A stretch of 64,000 bases of DNA from assembly GCF_900115195.1 (NCBI RefSeq), contig NZ_FOVO01000010.1, positions 26,634 to 90,633 on the forward strand, given 5' to 3'. The stretch comes from Xenorhabdus japonica (GTDB lineage Bacteria > Pseudomonadota > Gammaproteobacteria > Enterobacterales > Enterobacteriaceae). The notes beneath the pieces were generated by a model. The model was given only the letters and a program-made list of their open reading frames with translations, did no database searches and was not told the origin of the DNA. Position numbers and translations under genes: made by a program. This document shows positions 1-10,107 of this stretch, in pieces (within the stretch, counting starts at the first letter, position 1; the number at the start of each line of letters is the position of its first letter).

Positions 1-380
1 CGAATTTCTTGAGCAATCAAAGTGGCAGAACCATGACAATAATGGCAATCCGTCACATCCAGATAGGCTTCATCCAAGGAGAGAGGCTCAATTAGCTCAG
101 TGTAACGGGAAAAAATTTGCTGGATATGTTGAGAGACTTCTTTATAAAGCGCCATTCTACCGGGGATCACTTTCAATTGAGGACAAAGTTTTAATGCCAT
201 GGCTGTGGACATCGCACTATGTACCCCAAAACGACGGGCGGGATAATTTGCCGTACTAATTACCCCCCTTCGATCAGCACTCCCTCCTACTGCAATAGGA
301 ATATTGCGGAGTGATGGATTATCCCGCATTTCAATGGCAGCAAAAAAGCAATCCATATCAATATGAATAATTTTTCGCAT
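1..380 (-). CDS. dinB: DNA polymerase IV, 5' part (runs off window)
   Basis: Y-family translesion polymerase. Only the N-terminal ~126 residues are in the window. The minus-strand translation begins [20 protein letters not shown], carrying the first catalytic carboxylate motif (IDMDCFFA), and continues with a [11 protein letters not shown] segment that holds the second metal-binding acidic pair, typical of DinB. The start is the ATG at 380. Two LexA-like boxes lie just upstream, consistent with SOS control. Partial only because the window begins here; identification is strong. Confidence 0.95.
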   Translation of the reverse strand, partial: MRKIIHIDMDCFFAAIEMRDNPSLRNIPIAVGGSADRRGVISTANYPARRFGVHSAMSTAMALKLCPQLKVIPGRMALYKEVSQHIQQIFSRYTELIEPLSLDEAYLDVTDCHYCHGSATLIAQEI

Positions 381-401
381 CTGATCTCCCCACGCCAAAG
401 C

Positions 402-436
402 ACTGTATAAATACAAAATACTGTATAAATATACAG
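402..436. promoter_or_regulatory. Tandem LexA (SOS) boxes upstream of dinB
   Basis: Positions 421-436 read CTGTATAAATATACAG, a match to the LexA consensus CTG-N10-CAG with an AT-rich core. A second, weaker copy (CTGTATAAATACAAAA) lies at 402-417, with an intact left half and a degenerate right half. Both lie 22-56 bases before the dinB start, where a repressor would occlude the promoter. The strong box is clear; activity of the weak one is inferred. Confidence 0.8.
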
Positions 437-564
437 ATATGGATTATGAAACTCTAGTTACTTTTTCAGCAAAACTTCAACGAGTTAATTCCTTGGAATA
501 TAAACACAGTTTTGTATACCCGCTTAACTTGAAAATGCAGGTTTCAGGGTTTGAAAATTATCAT

Positions 565-873
565 TTAATCGGCAAACAAGTTCTTTCGCTTTTTCTCGGA
601 GCGTAGCATTAAAAAGATGAACCGCGGGATCTGCCACAACTTCACGTTGTCTAAAATTTTCCCGAGAAAGTGGTATGGAGATTTAGTGTTACGGCGTTCG
701 GCCAACATTTCCTGAAGCTCACGATAACTAATGTCATATTTGCAGTACCAGCGGACGACCCATAAAATGATGACACCAGTGAAATGATGGCCTTTGAATG
801 GGTTCATGATGTTGTCTCTCGGACAAGATGACTCAACTGAGCGTATCAACTACCGGAGCTTTGTAACAGTGCC
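565..873 (-). mobile_element. Remnant of an IS6-family (IS26-like) element
   Basis: From the ATG at 808 the minus strand encodes MNPFKGHHF...VRWYCKYDISYRELQEMLAERR, the start of an IS6-family transposase. It then jumps directly to SPYHFLGKILDNVKLWQIPRF, which in full-length relatives follows the first DDE Asp region far downstream. About 75 internal residues are missing, the C-terminus (DDE Glu region) is lost, and the reading ends in unrelated sequence. The 14-bp end at 860-873 reads GGCACTGTTACAAA on the minus strand, one base from the IS26 inverted repeat. No opposite end is visible near 480-565. It is an internally deleted, inactive copy. Confidence 0.8.
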
Positions 874-899
874 ATATAACTTTAGCCATCCAACGCCTA

Positions 900-2134
900 T
901 CAATTATCTAATAAACAAATACACGCCAATGCATCGCTCATCTGACACTGTTCCATCAACGTCAATAAATCATCATTGATGCCAAGGATATGCATTTTCA
1001 TGGAAAAATAGGCACTGAACATCAACTGAACGTCTTTTTCCGTCACCATCCGTTTTTCCACAACTGCGAGCGCCGATAAATTGGTGCGTAGATAGAAATA
1101 ATCCATCACCAATAAACTAAAGTGCGTCAATGCATTACGTTGCCCTTTCGCATCCCCATTAAAATTTGAAACATGCGGGAACTGGCTGTGATAAAGCAGA
1201 TAAGAAAATAGATTACGTAACACACTCGGTTCCTTCATACAGGAGTCCTGTGTCAGCAAATGCCATGTATCCCGTAACCGTGCCATATTGTTTTCCGTTC
1301 GTTTCTGCGTTTGGTTTTCATCCAATCCCAGTTGATTAAGCGTATTCAAATACGTGGATGACAAGAAGTCACCGCCACGTGATAGCTTATAAATAAATTT
1401 ACCGTATACGCCTAATACTGCAGTCTGAAATGCCACCGGATGCGGTAGATTACGCCGCTCTTCTGTTAGTTCGCCATTCTGTAAAGCAGCCAGTAAAAAT
1501 TCGAATATCCCCTGAATTCGATCGAAATTTTCTTCTATCTCAAAATTGACTTTATTCAGGAAAATCAGTAATTGCATGACGGCATAAAGATTATCGTCAA
1601 ATTGAGGTGACGACGCTTGAATGAGATTTAGACACCAAAGGTAAACAAGGTATTGAGGATCAGTCAAATCCGATTTTTTCGGGGCTTTCGTCAGGTAATG
1701 GTCTTCTTCTATCAGTTGCATTGCATCTGCTGAAAAAAGAAGTTGCCGAATAACTTCAGGACAAGATAAGGAAAGGCATTTGAATGTTACATTACTGTAC
1801 TCAACTTCACTACGCGGATACTCCCGACATGTATCACTCATCGCCGAAGGGCCGAGCTTGCAATAAATATTGCACAGCCGATCTTCTGTCAGAAACGGAC
1901 AGGCTTTTTGCTCATTTAAACGGATATATAGGCATAGTTTCCTTTTTTCTCCAATTTCAGTACATGTGCCTGCGCGATTTGTTTGATTTCAATGCTGTCG
2001 GCATGGTGATATTTTTTATATGTTTTTTTATCCACACTGATGAACCAATCTTGGCAGCAATGTGAAATGCAATCAGAACCGACACACTGAAAGCGTTTAA
2101 TAAACATCGGCGTGATGATTTTATGAATGAACAT
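900..2134 (-). pseudogene. fliB: Flagellin lysine-N-methylase FliB, frameshifted
   Basis: FliB methylates lysines of flagellin. The N-terminal piece (2134-1916) has the motif CVGSDCISHCCQDW followed by D-K-TY-KY, the cysteine-rich start of this family. The frame stops at 1916-1918. The following frame continues without a gap through KACPFLTEDRLCNIYC and SDTCREYPR, the second cysteine-rich segment, into the long alpha-helical C-terminal part ending at 900. Together the pieces give about 411 residues, close to the ~400 usual for FliB. One missing base near the GTTTAAATG tract (1914-1921) explains the break. Otherwise the coding sequence looks intact, so the lesion is recent, phase-variable or a sequencing error. 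No flagellin gene is nearby. Confidence 0.8.
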
Positions 2135-2541
2135 GATAGCGAGAGCTCGTGATGAATGTATACATCAGGGTAGCACGTAGGATTATCTAGGAATGGACGA
2201 AAAGACTGAGATTTATTGTAATTATTACGGCATTAAATCATCTCACCCTGTAACGGTGCCCACTTTTTACTTACCATTAATCCTGATGGTATTTCACCAG
2301 ATTCAACCGCCGACGAATATCCTTTACAATATATATACTCCTGCGAAGAGAGTGAAGCAGAATGATGAGTTTTCTCCGTTAACTCAACGTGTTTTCTTGT
2401 CAGTTATATTCTATAAAACCAACAAATAACCAACTTAACCTATCATTTAATTTCAATATAGCAGTGACATAAATACATTTCATATATACCATTACCGAAA
2501 TTTATCAATAAACACGGCTATTAATAAATATAAGGGTAGTA
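2135..2541. other. Intergenic region, no supported gene
   Basis: This interval separates fliB from the MFS gene. A short plus-strand reading frame at 2237-2365 (NGAHFLLTINPDGIS... ending at TGA 2363-2365) looks protein-like in composition but has no start codon and I do not recognise it. It may be the tail of a lost gene. The last 120 bases are very AT-rich and probably hold the promoter of the MFS gene. Confidence 0.4.
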
Positions 2542-3789
2542 ATGAAAAATAATATTTCATTTTTTTTATATCAAATATCTGATATTTTATTCACGTCCTC
2601 TACAAGAGCATTTGGCATGTTGTTCTCATGGTGGATGATTGAAGTGCTAAATCTAGATTTTCAACTTGGATGGTTTATCTTTTCATCATGGTTTTTACAA
2701 GTATTGTTTCTAGTCTTCATGAGTAACCTTGGAGACAGATTCAATAAGAAAAGTATCGTATTATGTTGCATAATCCCAACTTCATTACTTTTTATTTTTG
2801 CTAGTATCATAGATAAAAACCTCTATATTCCATTAGGGATTATATATATTTTCGCTTCTATCTCAGCCATACTCATTCAACCTATTGGCACCAGTATCCT
2901 TCCAGAAATTAGTAATAAAAACAAATTAGAGTCTGCATTTAAATACAGAGGAATTGTTAATTCAGTTAACATTATCCTCGGCCCTGCAATATCGGGCATT
3001 GTCATCCATTATTTAAATATTGACGGAGCTTTAATATTTATTTCTTTAATGGCAATTTCATCAATTATTGGCTTTTACTTTATAAAAAACCAGCAAAAAG
3101 AAAAACCATCACACCAACATAAAAGCAATATAGGAAGTATTAAAATTATTACTAAAAATCCTACAGAAGCAAGTTTAGTTATTGTTGCTTCCTTTTTTAA
3201 TTTCACTGTAGTGCCATTAGTAACCTATATTACACCTCTTATTATTATCAATGAGTTTAAGCTAAGTGCTTTACAAGTTGGGATTGCCGAAGCAACGTTT
3301 GGTGTAGGGATGATGATTGGCAGTACCATCATTATTAAATATATGAATAAGTTCTTCTGTAAAGCCCGTGGTGCCTTTATTTCAGCCTTAACGATCGCTG
3401 TCTGCATAGCTGGTATATCCACAGCAACCTCATTAATTGGATTATGTAGTTATATGCTAATTAGTGGAATAGGTTTAATTATTTACAATATAAATACTAC
3501 CTCAATTCGATGCCTGGCAACACCTGAGTCTCACCGTAATGCAATGGAATCTAAATTCCTTGCTATTTGTATAGTCTCGATACCATTGGGGATGATATCT
3601 GCAACCTACATGATAGAAAATTATGATATAAGAGCTTTATTACTTATTTTCTCTGCCTTAATGGGATTAATGTCATTTCTTGTCCTATTTTCACCAAAAT
3701 ATGTGGAAATATCAAAAATGACAGAATCTCAATTGGAGGGTTATTATGGTAAAATTTATCCTGAGGCTTATCATCCAAAAAATAGATAA
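2542..3789 (+). CDS. Major facilitator superfamily transporter (macrolide-efflux-like)
   Basis: This 415-residue protein has about 12 hydrophobic segments. The loop between helices 2 and 3 reads GDRFNKKS, the MFS motif A position (G-D-R-x-x-R/K-K). The overall pattern resembles drug-exporting MFS proteins of the MefA/enterobactin-exporter type; substrate unknown. It starts at the ATG at 2542 with only a weak upstream AGGGT. Codon use is strikingly AT-rich (many ATA, TTA, AAA) compared with the bet genes next to it, suggesting horizontal acquisition. It stands alone, with a 7-bp repeat tract and a strong terminator after its stop. Confidence 0.75.
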   Translation: MKNNISFFLYQISDILFTSSTRAFGMLFSWWMIEVLNLDFQLGWFIFSSWFLQVLFLVFMSNLGDRFNKKSIVLCCIIPTSLLFIFASIIDKNLYIPLGIIYIFASISAILIQPIGTSILPEISNKNKLESAFKYRGIVNSVNIILGPAISGIVIHYLNIDGALIFISLMAISSIIGFYFIKNQQKEKPSHQHKSNIGSIKIITKNPTEASLVIVASFFNFTVVPLVTYITPLIIINEFKLSALQVGIAEATFGVGMMIGSTIIIKYMNKFFCKARGAFISALTIAVCIAGISTATSLIGLCSYMLISGIGLIIYNINTTSIRCLATPESHRNAMESKFLAICIVSIPLGMISATYMIENYDIRALLLIFSALMGLMSFLVLFSPKYVEISKMTESQLEGYYGKIYPEAYHPKNR

Positions 3790-3800
3790 AAATATTAATA

Positions 3801-3842
3801 TTGAATATTGAATATTGAATATTGAATATTGAATATTGAATT
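3801..3842. repeat. Six tandem copies of a 7-bp unit (TTGAATA)
   Basis: Five perfect copies of TTGAATA and a sixth ending in T run head to tail directly after the MFS stop codon. Upstream AATATTAATA looks like a decayed copy. The tract lies outside any gene and before the terminator at 3867. Such simple repeats vary in copy number by slippage. Confidence 0.95.
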
Positions 3843-3866
3843 ATAAAATAAATTCTCTATTTTAGT

Positions 3867-3907
3867 AAAAAATCGCCTGTAACTTTATATAATACAGGCG
3901 ATTTTTT
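3867..3907. terminator. Bidirectional intrinsic terminator between MFS gene and betT
   Basis: A near-perfect stem of AAAAAATCGCCTGTA (3867-3881) with TACAGGCGATTTTTT (3893-3907) encloses a short AT loop. The A run on the left and T run on the right let it end both the plus-strand MFS gene and the minus-strand betT. Confidence 0.9.
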
Positions 3908-3945
3908 ATTACTTATTTTTATCCTCTGCTATCTTTTATTTATTA

Positions 3946-5982
3946 TCAACTGGGAAAAATCAAAGTCTGCCCCGGTGCTTCTCGGTTCAAGTGAATAAAG
4001 TTCAAATGCTTTTCATAGTGATCAAGAATATCACTAATAATTTGCTCTTTCGTATAGTCCATCAAATCATTACCTTGCGTCCCTTCCATCAGGAAAGTTT
4101 CCAATCGGTAATAGTGAGATTTGCCCGATCTCGCCCGATAGGTAAATCCGGGTACAGAATAACGTTGTGGCCAAATTTGATAGACAAAATTCTGTTCATC
4201 ACCTAAATCAACAATCAGCTCTAGTGGATTCAGCCGGCTGTCATCTTTTGCGGGCAGCACATTAAACTGAACTTTTGCACCACGCACCACCAACTCTTTA
4301 GCGACTTCCAACATAGCTGGACGACACACCATATCCAGCATTCGTTGAGTGTTTTTCGTACCAGGAAAATGCATCATACGGCTTAGACGCTGCTTCCAGT
4401 TCAGTGAACCATTGTCATGTACAAGCGTGGGAGAAGTATTGTGCAACGAACTGGCCTTGCGGAAATCCTCCACTCGCAAGGATTTATACAGCCCTGCCAT
4501 GATAAAGAAGATCACAAAACTGAAAGGCAGCCCCATTATGACTGTAGTATTTTGCAAAGCTGAAATACCATCAGTCATGAGTATACCTAATGTTAATACA
4601 CCGATTGCTATAGACCAGAAGACGCGCAACCAATTCGGTGCATCATTATTGATATCACTGAGATTAGAGGTGAAATTTCCCAGTACTAACGAGCCAGAAT
4701 CAGCCGATGTGACATAAAACAGCAGTCCCGTAATTGTGGCAACAGAAGCACTGAACGTAAATGCAGGATAAAACGCCAGTAGTCTATAAAAACCTTGTTC
4801 TGGATGCTGCAACACTGTTTCAGCCAATTGGCGATTACCATGAATAATTTCATACAACGCACTGTTACCAAATATTGATAGCCATAGCAGAGTAAAAACA
4901 AATGGAATGACTAATGTTCCCATAACAAACTGGCGAATGGTTCTACCTCGGGAAATACGCGCTAAGAATAATCCGACAAACGGCGACCAAGCCACCCACC
5001 ATGCCCAAAAAAATAGTGTCCAGCTATTCATCCATTCAGTCGGGCGTTCAAATGCAAAACTGTTCAGCGTCATGCCCATGAAACGGCTAATATAATCCCC
5101 GACGTTCTGCACTAATCCATTGAGCAGGAATTCAGTATCACCCACAAACAAAAGAAACAAAACCAGACCAAGAGCCAGCAGTACATTCAATTCGGACAAA
5201 AATCGAATTCCTTTGTTTACGCCGGAAGTCACAGAGACACTTACCATCACCACAGACAATAGTATCAAACCTCCCTGAACCCCTAATCCTTGCGGTAATC
5301 CGAAAAGTACGTTCAGGCCATAATTCAATTGTACAACACCGATTCCCAAAGTCGTTGCAATGCCAAAAATTGTCCCGATTACTGCCGCAATATCCACCGT
5401 ATGACCGATCCAGCCTTTAATGCGGTTACCAAAAATAGGATAAAGTGCCGAACGAATAGTTAAAGGTAAATTATAACGATAACTAAAATATCCTAGAGCA
5501 ATTCCCATCAAGGCGTACATAGACCAGCCCGTCAGGCCATAGTGGAACAGCGTCCACACCATCGCCTGACGGGCTGCTTCAATTGTTTCTTCTTGACCTG
5601 TTGGTGGTTGCATATATTGCGTAACAGGCTCAGCTACCGAGAAAAACATTAAGTCAATGCCTATCCCAGCGGCAAACAGCATCGCCGCCCAACTAAGCAG
5701 ACTGAATTCCGGCTTGGATTGTTCTGGCCCCAATTTGATTGAGCCAAAGCGAGACGTAGCAACAAAAATAACAAATACGATGTAAAGCGTCGCAGCCAAT
5801 AAATAGTACCAACCGAAAGTTTTAGACACCCAGTTCAGTGTGTTTTTTATCCAACCACTTGTTGCATCTGTGAAAAAAATAGTGAATAGAGAAAATACGA
5901 TAATCAGTCCAGCCGAGGCGAAAAAAACGACAGAGTTCAGAGTATCCTTCTGAGTGTTTTTTGGACTGTCTTGTGTGTTCAT
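3946..5982 (-). CDS. betT: High-affinity choline transporter (BCCT family)
   Basis: An inner-membrane proton-coupled choline importer that feeds betaine synthesis for osmoprotection. The 678 residues match the length of E. coli BetT (677). About twelve membrane spans are visible. The conserved tryptophan-rich BCCT segment WTLFFWAWWVAWSPFVGLF lies mid-protein, and a cytoplasmic C-terminal domain of ~170 residues, used for osmosensing in this family, follows the last span. It is transcribed divergently from betI-betB-betA across 208 bases that carry a BetI-like operator, the arrangement seen in E. coli. Confidence 0.95.
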   Translation of the reverse strand: MNTQDSPKNTQKDTLNSVVFFASAGLIIVFSLFTIFFTDATSGWIKNTLNWVSKTFGWYYLLAATLYIVFVIFVATSRFGSIKLGPEQSKPEFSLLSWAAMLFAAGIGIDLMFFSVAEPVTQYMQPPTGQEETIEAARQAMVWTLFHYGLTGWSMYALMGIALGYFSYRYNLPLTIRSALYPIFGNRIKGWIGHTVDIAAVIGTIFGIATTLGIGVVQLNYGLNVLFGLPQGLGVQGGLILLSVVMVSVSVTSGVNKGIRFLSELNVLLALGLVLFLLFVGDTEFLLNGLVQNVGDYISRFMGMTLNSFAFERPTEWMNSWTLFFWAWWVAWSPFVGLFLARISRGRTIRQFVMGTLVIPFVFTLLWLSIFGNSALYEIIHGNRQLAETVLQHPEQGFYRLLAFYPAFTFSASVATITGLLFYVTSADSGSLVLGNFTSNLSDINNDAPNWLRVFWSIAIGVLTLGILMTDGISALQNTTVIMGLPFSFVIFFIMAGLYKSLRVEDFRKASSLHNTSPTLVHDNGSLNWKQRLSRMMHFPGTKNTQRMLDMVCRPAMLEVAKELVVRGAKVQFNVLPAKDDSRLNPLELIVDLGDEQNFVYQIWPQRYSVPGFTYRARSGKSHYYRLETFLMEGTQGNDLMDYTKEQIISDILDHYEKHLNFIHLNREAPGQTLIFPS

Positions 5983-6126
5983 AGGCAGTTCCTGAAATTA
6001 ATGAAATTAAAATGCATGAAAAGAATAATTCATATAATCGTTTGAATTAAAAATAAAATTTAAGACATGTTAAATAAATTTAGCCCCTCATTGTAAAATT
6101 ATTGTGATAAAACATATTTAATTTTG

Positions 6127-6140
6127 ATTGAACATTCAAT
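6127..6140. promoter_or_regulatory. Probable BetI operator in the betT-betI intergenic region
   Basis: ATTGAACATTCAAT is a dyad with six-base arms (ATTGAA/TTCAAT). It closely resembles the palindrome bound by BetI in vibrios. It lies midway between the divergent betT and betI starts, so a bound repressor could control both. Operator function is inferred. Confidence 0.6.
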
Positions 6141-6190
6141 TAAAAAAAGTTTAATATCGACCGAATGATTGATTTTATGAGCATAAAATC

Positions 6191-6787
6191 ATGCCAAAAA
6201 TTGGAATGCAGTCGATAAGAAAACAACAACTCATTGATGCAACGTTAATCGTTGTGAATGAAGTTGGGATGCAAGAAGCAACCATTGCACAAATAGCGCG
6301 AAAAGCGGGAGTTTCCAACGGAATTATCAGCCACTATTTCAAAGATAAAAATGGGCTGCTGGAAGCTACCATGCGCTATCTCTTGCACCAATTGGGAATG
6401 GCAGTAACATGCCGATTACGTCTGCTTGACAACGCAACGCCCACTCAAAGGTTAAAAGCCATTGTCGAAGGGAATTTTGATCCCAGTCAGATCAGCGGCG
6501 CGGCAATGAAAACCTGGCTGGCATTCTGGGCCAGCAGTATGCACCAACCAAACTTGTATCGGTTACAACAGGTTAATGAACGCCGTTTGTATTCCAATAT
6601 CTGTGTTGAATTTAAACGTGCCATGCCAAAAGCAGAAGCACGGCTGGCTGCACAAGGCCTTGCGGCATTAATCGACGGCATTTGGCTGAGAAGTGCGTTA
6701 AGTAACAAGCCGTTTGACATTGAAGGGACGTTCAGAATTACCATTGATTACATCGAACAGAAACTCGGGACATCCGATATAGCTTGA
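6191..6787 (+). CDS. betI: TetR-family choline-responsive repressor
   Basis: The 198-residue protein has an N-terminal helix-turn-helix (residues ~8-55) reading [20 protein letters not shown], characteristic of BetI, followed by a C-terminal ligand-binding helical domain. BetI represses betT and betIBA until choline is present. It starts at the ATG at 6191 and is the first gene of betI-betB-betA, 49 bases before betB. Length is normal (E. coli 195). Confidence 0.95.
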   Translation: MPKIGMQSIRKQQLIDATLIVVNEVGMQEATIAQIARKAGVSNGIISHYFKDKNGLLEATMRYLLHQLGMAVTCRLRLLDNATPTQRLKAIVEGNFDPSQISGAAMKTWLAFWASSMHQPNLYRLQQVNERRLYSNICVEFKRAMPKAEARLAAQGLAALIDGIWLRSALSNKPFDIEGTFRITIDYIEQKLGTSDIA

Positions 6788-6836
6788 GTTCTGGCTTAAG
6801 GCTTATAACCTGTGGACAGGCTCTTGAGGAGAATCT

Positions 6837-8345
6837 ATGACCCATTTTGGATTACAAAAACTTTATATCCACGGTGCTTATATTGATAGCACCAGTTTTA
6901 ATAACACCAAGCTCGATAATACCAGACCTGATAGCACAATTTTTGATGCAATTAATCCGGCTACTGGAAAGGTTATTGCTCAATTTCAGTCCGCAACAGA
7001 ACAAGATGTTGACTTGGCTGTCGAAAGTGCCCACAAGGGGCAAAAAATCTGGGCAGCCATGACTACGGTGGAACGTTCCCGGATCTTACACAAAGCAGTC
7101 AATATATTGCGTGAACGCAATGATGAGCTTGCTGAATTGGAAACACTGGATACCGGCAAGCCACTTTCTGAAACTCAGCAAGTTGATATCGTTACTGGCG
7201 CTGATGTGCTGGAATATTATGCTGGTTTAATTCCAGCCCTTGAAGGCCAACAAATTCCACTACGCGAGTCTTCTTTCGTGTATACACGCCGTGAACCATT
7301 GGGTGTCGTAGCTGGCATTGGTGCATGGAACTACCCTATTCAAATTGCCCTCTGGAAATCAGCCCCCGCTCTGGCAGCCGGTAATGCAATGATTTTCAAA
7401 CCAAGTGAAGTCACTTCTCTCACTGCTTTAAAGTTGGCTGAAATCTATACTGAGGCAGGTTTGCCTGATGGTGTTTTCAATGTTTTGACAGGAGCGGGGC
7501 ATGAAGTGGGACATTATCTGGCCGTTCACCCCAAAATTGCCAAGATGTCTTTTACCGGCGGTATTGTGACAGGTAAAAAGGTCATGGCAAATGCTTCAGG
7601 CTCAACCCTAAAAGAAGTCACGATGGAATTGGGTGGCAAATCTCCGCTGATCATTTTTGATGATGCAGATCTGGATCGCGCTGCTGATATTGCCATGATG
7701 GCAAACTTTTTCAGTTCAGGTCAGGTTTGCACGAATGGAACACGCGTCTTTGTACCTAAGGCACTGCTCTCACAATTTGAAGCAAAAATTCTTGAGCGTG
7801 TGAAACGCATTCGAATTGGCTCACCTCTCGACCCCAATACTAATTTTGGCCCTCTGGTGAGCTTCCCGCACATGGAGTCTGTATTACGCTATATCAACAG
7901 CGGCAAAAACAGCCATGCCCGCCTGCTTTGTGGTGGTGAGCGCCTGCTGGAAGGTGAATTGGCGAAAGGCGCATTTGTTGCACCAACAGTATTCAGTGAC
8001 TGTACCGATGATATGTTGATTGCACGGGAAGAAATCTTTGGGCCAGTGATGTCTATCCTGACTTATGAAACGGAAGATGAAGTGATTGCCCGCGCCAATA
8101 ACACTCATTATGGCCTGGGGGCAGGATTAGTAACGAAAGATCTCTCCCGCGCACATCGCGTTATCCACCAACTGGAAGCTGGGATCTGCTGGATCAACAC
8201 CTGGGGGGAATCTCCAGCCGCCATGCCTGTCGGCGGGTATAAACATTCTGGTGTTGGTCGGGAAAATGGACTGATCACACTACAACATTACACTCAAACC
8301 AAATCAATACAGGTGGAACTGGGCAATTTTGAATCCCTATTTTAA
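6837..8345 (+). CDS. betB: Betaine aldehyde dehydrogenase
   Basis: This enzyme oxidises betaine aldehyde to glycine betaine with NAD(P)+. The 502 residues contain the ALDH catalytic glutamate (motif MELGGK, about residue 264), the nucleophilic cysteine (GQVCTNGTR, about residue 298) and the WNYP cofactor segment. It is roughly 12 residues longer than E. coli BetB because of an N-terminal insert rich in D/N-S/N-T made by four imperfect 15-bp repeats at 6883-6942. The insert lies before the conserved INPATGKV start of the fold and probably does not affect catalysis. betA follows after 27 bases. Confidence 0.95.
   Translation: MTHFGLQKLYIHGAYIDSTSFNNTKLDNTRPDSTIFDAINPATGKVIAQFQSATEQDVDLAVESAHKGQKIWAAMTTVERSRILHKAVNILRERNDELAELETLDTGKPLSETQQVDIVTGADVLEYYAGLIPALEGQQIPLRESSFVYTRREPLGVVAGIGAWNYPIQIALWKSAPALAAGNAMIFKPSEVTSLTALKLAEIYTEAGLPDGVFNVLTGAGHEVGHYLAVHPKIAKMSFTGGIVTGKKVMANASGSTLKEVTMELGGKSPLIIFDDADLDRAADIAMMANFFSSGQVCTNGTRVFVPKALLSQFEAKILERVKRIRIGSPLDPNTNFGPLVSFPHMESVLRYINSGKNSHARLLCGGERLLEGELAKGAFVAPTVFSDCTDDMLIAREEIFGPVMSILTYETEDEVIARANNTHYGLGAGLVTKDLSRAHRVIHQLEAGICWINTWGESPAAMPVGGYKHSGVGRENGLITLQHYTQTKSIQVELGNFESLF
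6883..6942 (+). repeat. Four 15-bp tandem repeats inside betB
   Basis: Units at 6883, 6898, 6913 and 6928 share the core (G/A)ATA(G/A)(C/T)AC. They encode the five-residue theme D/N-S/N-T-x-x. The segment has no counterpart in E. coli BetB, pointing to a lineage-specific expansion that kept the frame. Confidence 0.75.
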
Positions 8346-8372
8346 TCCATGTCTGAAACAGAGGAGATAACA

Positions 8373-10025
8373 ATGGTTTTTGATTACATTATTATCGGTG
8401 CTGGTTCAGCGGGTAACGTGCTTGCAACCCGTCTGACGGAAGATCCGAATGTGACTGTTCTGCTACTGGAAGCTGGTGGGCCAGATTACCGGTTCGACTT
8501 CCGTACTCAAATGCCAGCGGCGCTGGCATTTCCTTTGCAAGGAACCCGTTATAACTGGGCATATGAAACCGATCCTGAACCCCATATGAATAATCGACGC
8601 ATGGAATGCGGACGCGGCAAAGGGCTTGGTGGATCTTCATTGATTAATGGCATGTGCTATATCCGTGGCAATGCAATGGATTTTGATCATTGGGCAGCAC
8701 AACCGGGGTTGGAAGACTGGACTTATCTTGATTGCCTTCCCTATTTTCGCAAAGCTGAATCACGGGATATTGGTGACAATGATTACCACGGCAGTGATGG
8801 GCCGGTCAGTGTCACAACCCCCAAAGCAGGTAATAATGAACTTTTTCACGCGATGGTAGAAGCAGGCATCCAAGCTGGTTATCCACGCACTGATGATCTA
8901 AATGGCTATCAGCAAGAAGGCTTCGGGCCAATGGATCGCACCGTTACCTCCAAAGGACGCCGTGCCAGTACAGCCCGTGGCTATCTGGATCAAGCGCGAT
9001 CACGTGCCAATCTCACTATCATTACCCATGCTTTGACTGATATCCTCGAATTTGCAGGGAAGACAGCCATCGGTGCCAATTTTTATCAAGGCAATAGCTC
9101 AGCTTTGGTACAAGCAAAAGCAAGTAAGGAAGTTTTGCTCTGTGCTGGAGCAATCGCATCACCACAGATTTTGCAACGTTCAGGCATTGGCCCTGAAGAA
9201 GTATTGAATGAATTTGGGATTCCTGCGGTACATGTATTGTCAGGCGTTGGGCAAAACTTACAAGATCATCTTGAAATGTATTTGCAGTATGAATGCCTCA
9301 AGCCCATTTCCCTCTACCCAGCATTGAAATGGTATAACCAGCCTCAAATTGGCGCTGAATGGTTATTCAAAGGAACAGGCATTGGTTCCAGCAATCAATT
9401 TGAAGCTGGTGGTTTTATTCGTACCCATGAAAAATTTGCTTGGCCAAATATTCAATTTCACTTCCTGCCTGTTGCTATTAATTACAACGGCAGCAACGCC
9501 GTCAATCAACATGGTTTCCAGGCTCATGTAGGTTCTATGCGTTCCCCAAGCCGTGGTCGGGTGAAAATTAAGTCACGGAACCCGCGTCAGCATCCAAGTA
9601 TTTTATTCAACTATATGTCAACAGAACAAGATTGGCAGGAATTCCGCGCTGCTATTCGCATCACGCGGGAGATTATGGCGCAGCCAGCGCTGGCTCCATA
9701 TTGTGGACGTGAAATCAGCCCGGGTGTTGAAATCCAGACTGATGAACAACTGGATGCCTTTATTCGTGAACATGCCGAAACAGCATTTCACCCATCTTGC
9801 AGCTGCAAAATGGGGTCAGACGAAATGGCAGTTGTAGATGGTCAAGGGCGTGTGCATGGCATTAAGAATTTACGTGTTATTGATGCTTCCATTATGCCAA
9901 CAATCATTACCGGTAATTTGAATGCCACTACGATCATGATAGCCGAAAAAATTGCTGATAAAATCAGAGGAATTTCACCTCTGCCACGCAGTCAGGCAAA
10001 ATATTATGTCGCCAATGATGAGTAA
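8373..10025 (+). CDS. betA: Choline dehydrogenase (GMC oxidoreductase)
   Basis: A membrane-associated FAD enzyme that oxidises choline to betaine aldehyde. The start at 8373 ([15 protein letters not shown]) is preferred because it has GAGGAG at 8361-8366 and aligns with E. coli BetA; an in-frame ATG at 8349 would add eight residues. The N-terminal FAD dinucleotide motif GAGSAG and the GMC signature [16 protein letters not shown] are present. The C-terminal active-site His-containing segment reads HPSCSCKMG, where E. coli has HPCGTCKMG, a small divergence. 550 residues, last gene of the bet operon. Confidence 0.95.
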   Translation: MVFDYIIIGAGSAGNVLATRLTEDPNVTVLLLEAGGPDYRFDFRTQMPAALAFPLQGTRYNWAYETDPEPHMNNRRMECGRGKGLGGSSLINGMCYIRGNAMDFDHWAAQPGLEDWTYLDCLPYFRKAESRDIGDNDYHGSDGPVSVTTPKAGNNELFHAMVEAGIQAGYPRTDDLNGYQQEGFGPMDRTVTSKGRRASTARGYLDQARSRANLTIITHALTDILEFAGKTAIGANFYQGNSSALVQAKASKEVLLCAGAIASPQILQRSGIGPEEVLNEFGIPAVHVLSGVGQNLQDHLEMYLQYECLKPISLYPALKWYNQPQIGAEWLFKGTGIGSSNQFEAGGFIRTHEKFAWPNIQFHFLPVAINYNGSNAVNQHGFQAHVGSMRSPSRGRVKIKSRNPRQHPSILFNYMSTEQDWQEFRAAIRITREIMAQPALAPYCGREISPGVEIQTDEQLDAFIREHAETAFHPSCSCKMGSDEMAVVDGQGRVHGIKNLRVIDASIMPTIITGNLNATTIMIAEKIADKIRGISPLPRSQAKYYVANDE

Positions 10026-10031
10026 AATAAT

Positions 10032-10058
10032 AAGGGTGATCATTTTCAGATCACCCTT
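10032..10058. terminator. Stem-loop after betA
   Basis: AAGGGTGATC (10032-10041) pairs perfectly with GATCACCCTT (10049-10058) across a 7-base loop, just after the betA stop. There is no clear T run, so termination may be partial. Confidence 0.6.
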
Positions 10059-10107
10059 CTGATGCAATCCATTCCACATCAGCAACATACTGGATTAAAA
10101 CGATAAA

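Noticed and set aside
2193..2429. 78-codon plus-strand frame upstream of the MFS gene
   Set aside because: Poor composition and no SD. Another frame over 2237-2365 looks more protein-like but has no start, so neither is called a gene.
4349..4717. 122-codon plus-strand frame inside betT
   Set aside because: Antisense to a well-supported full-length BCCT transporter, with no SD and no family resemblance.
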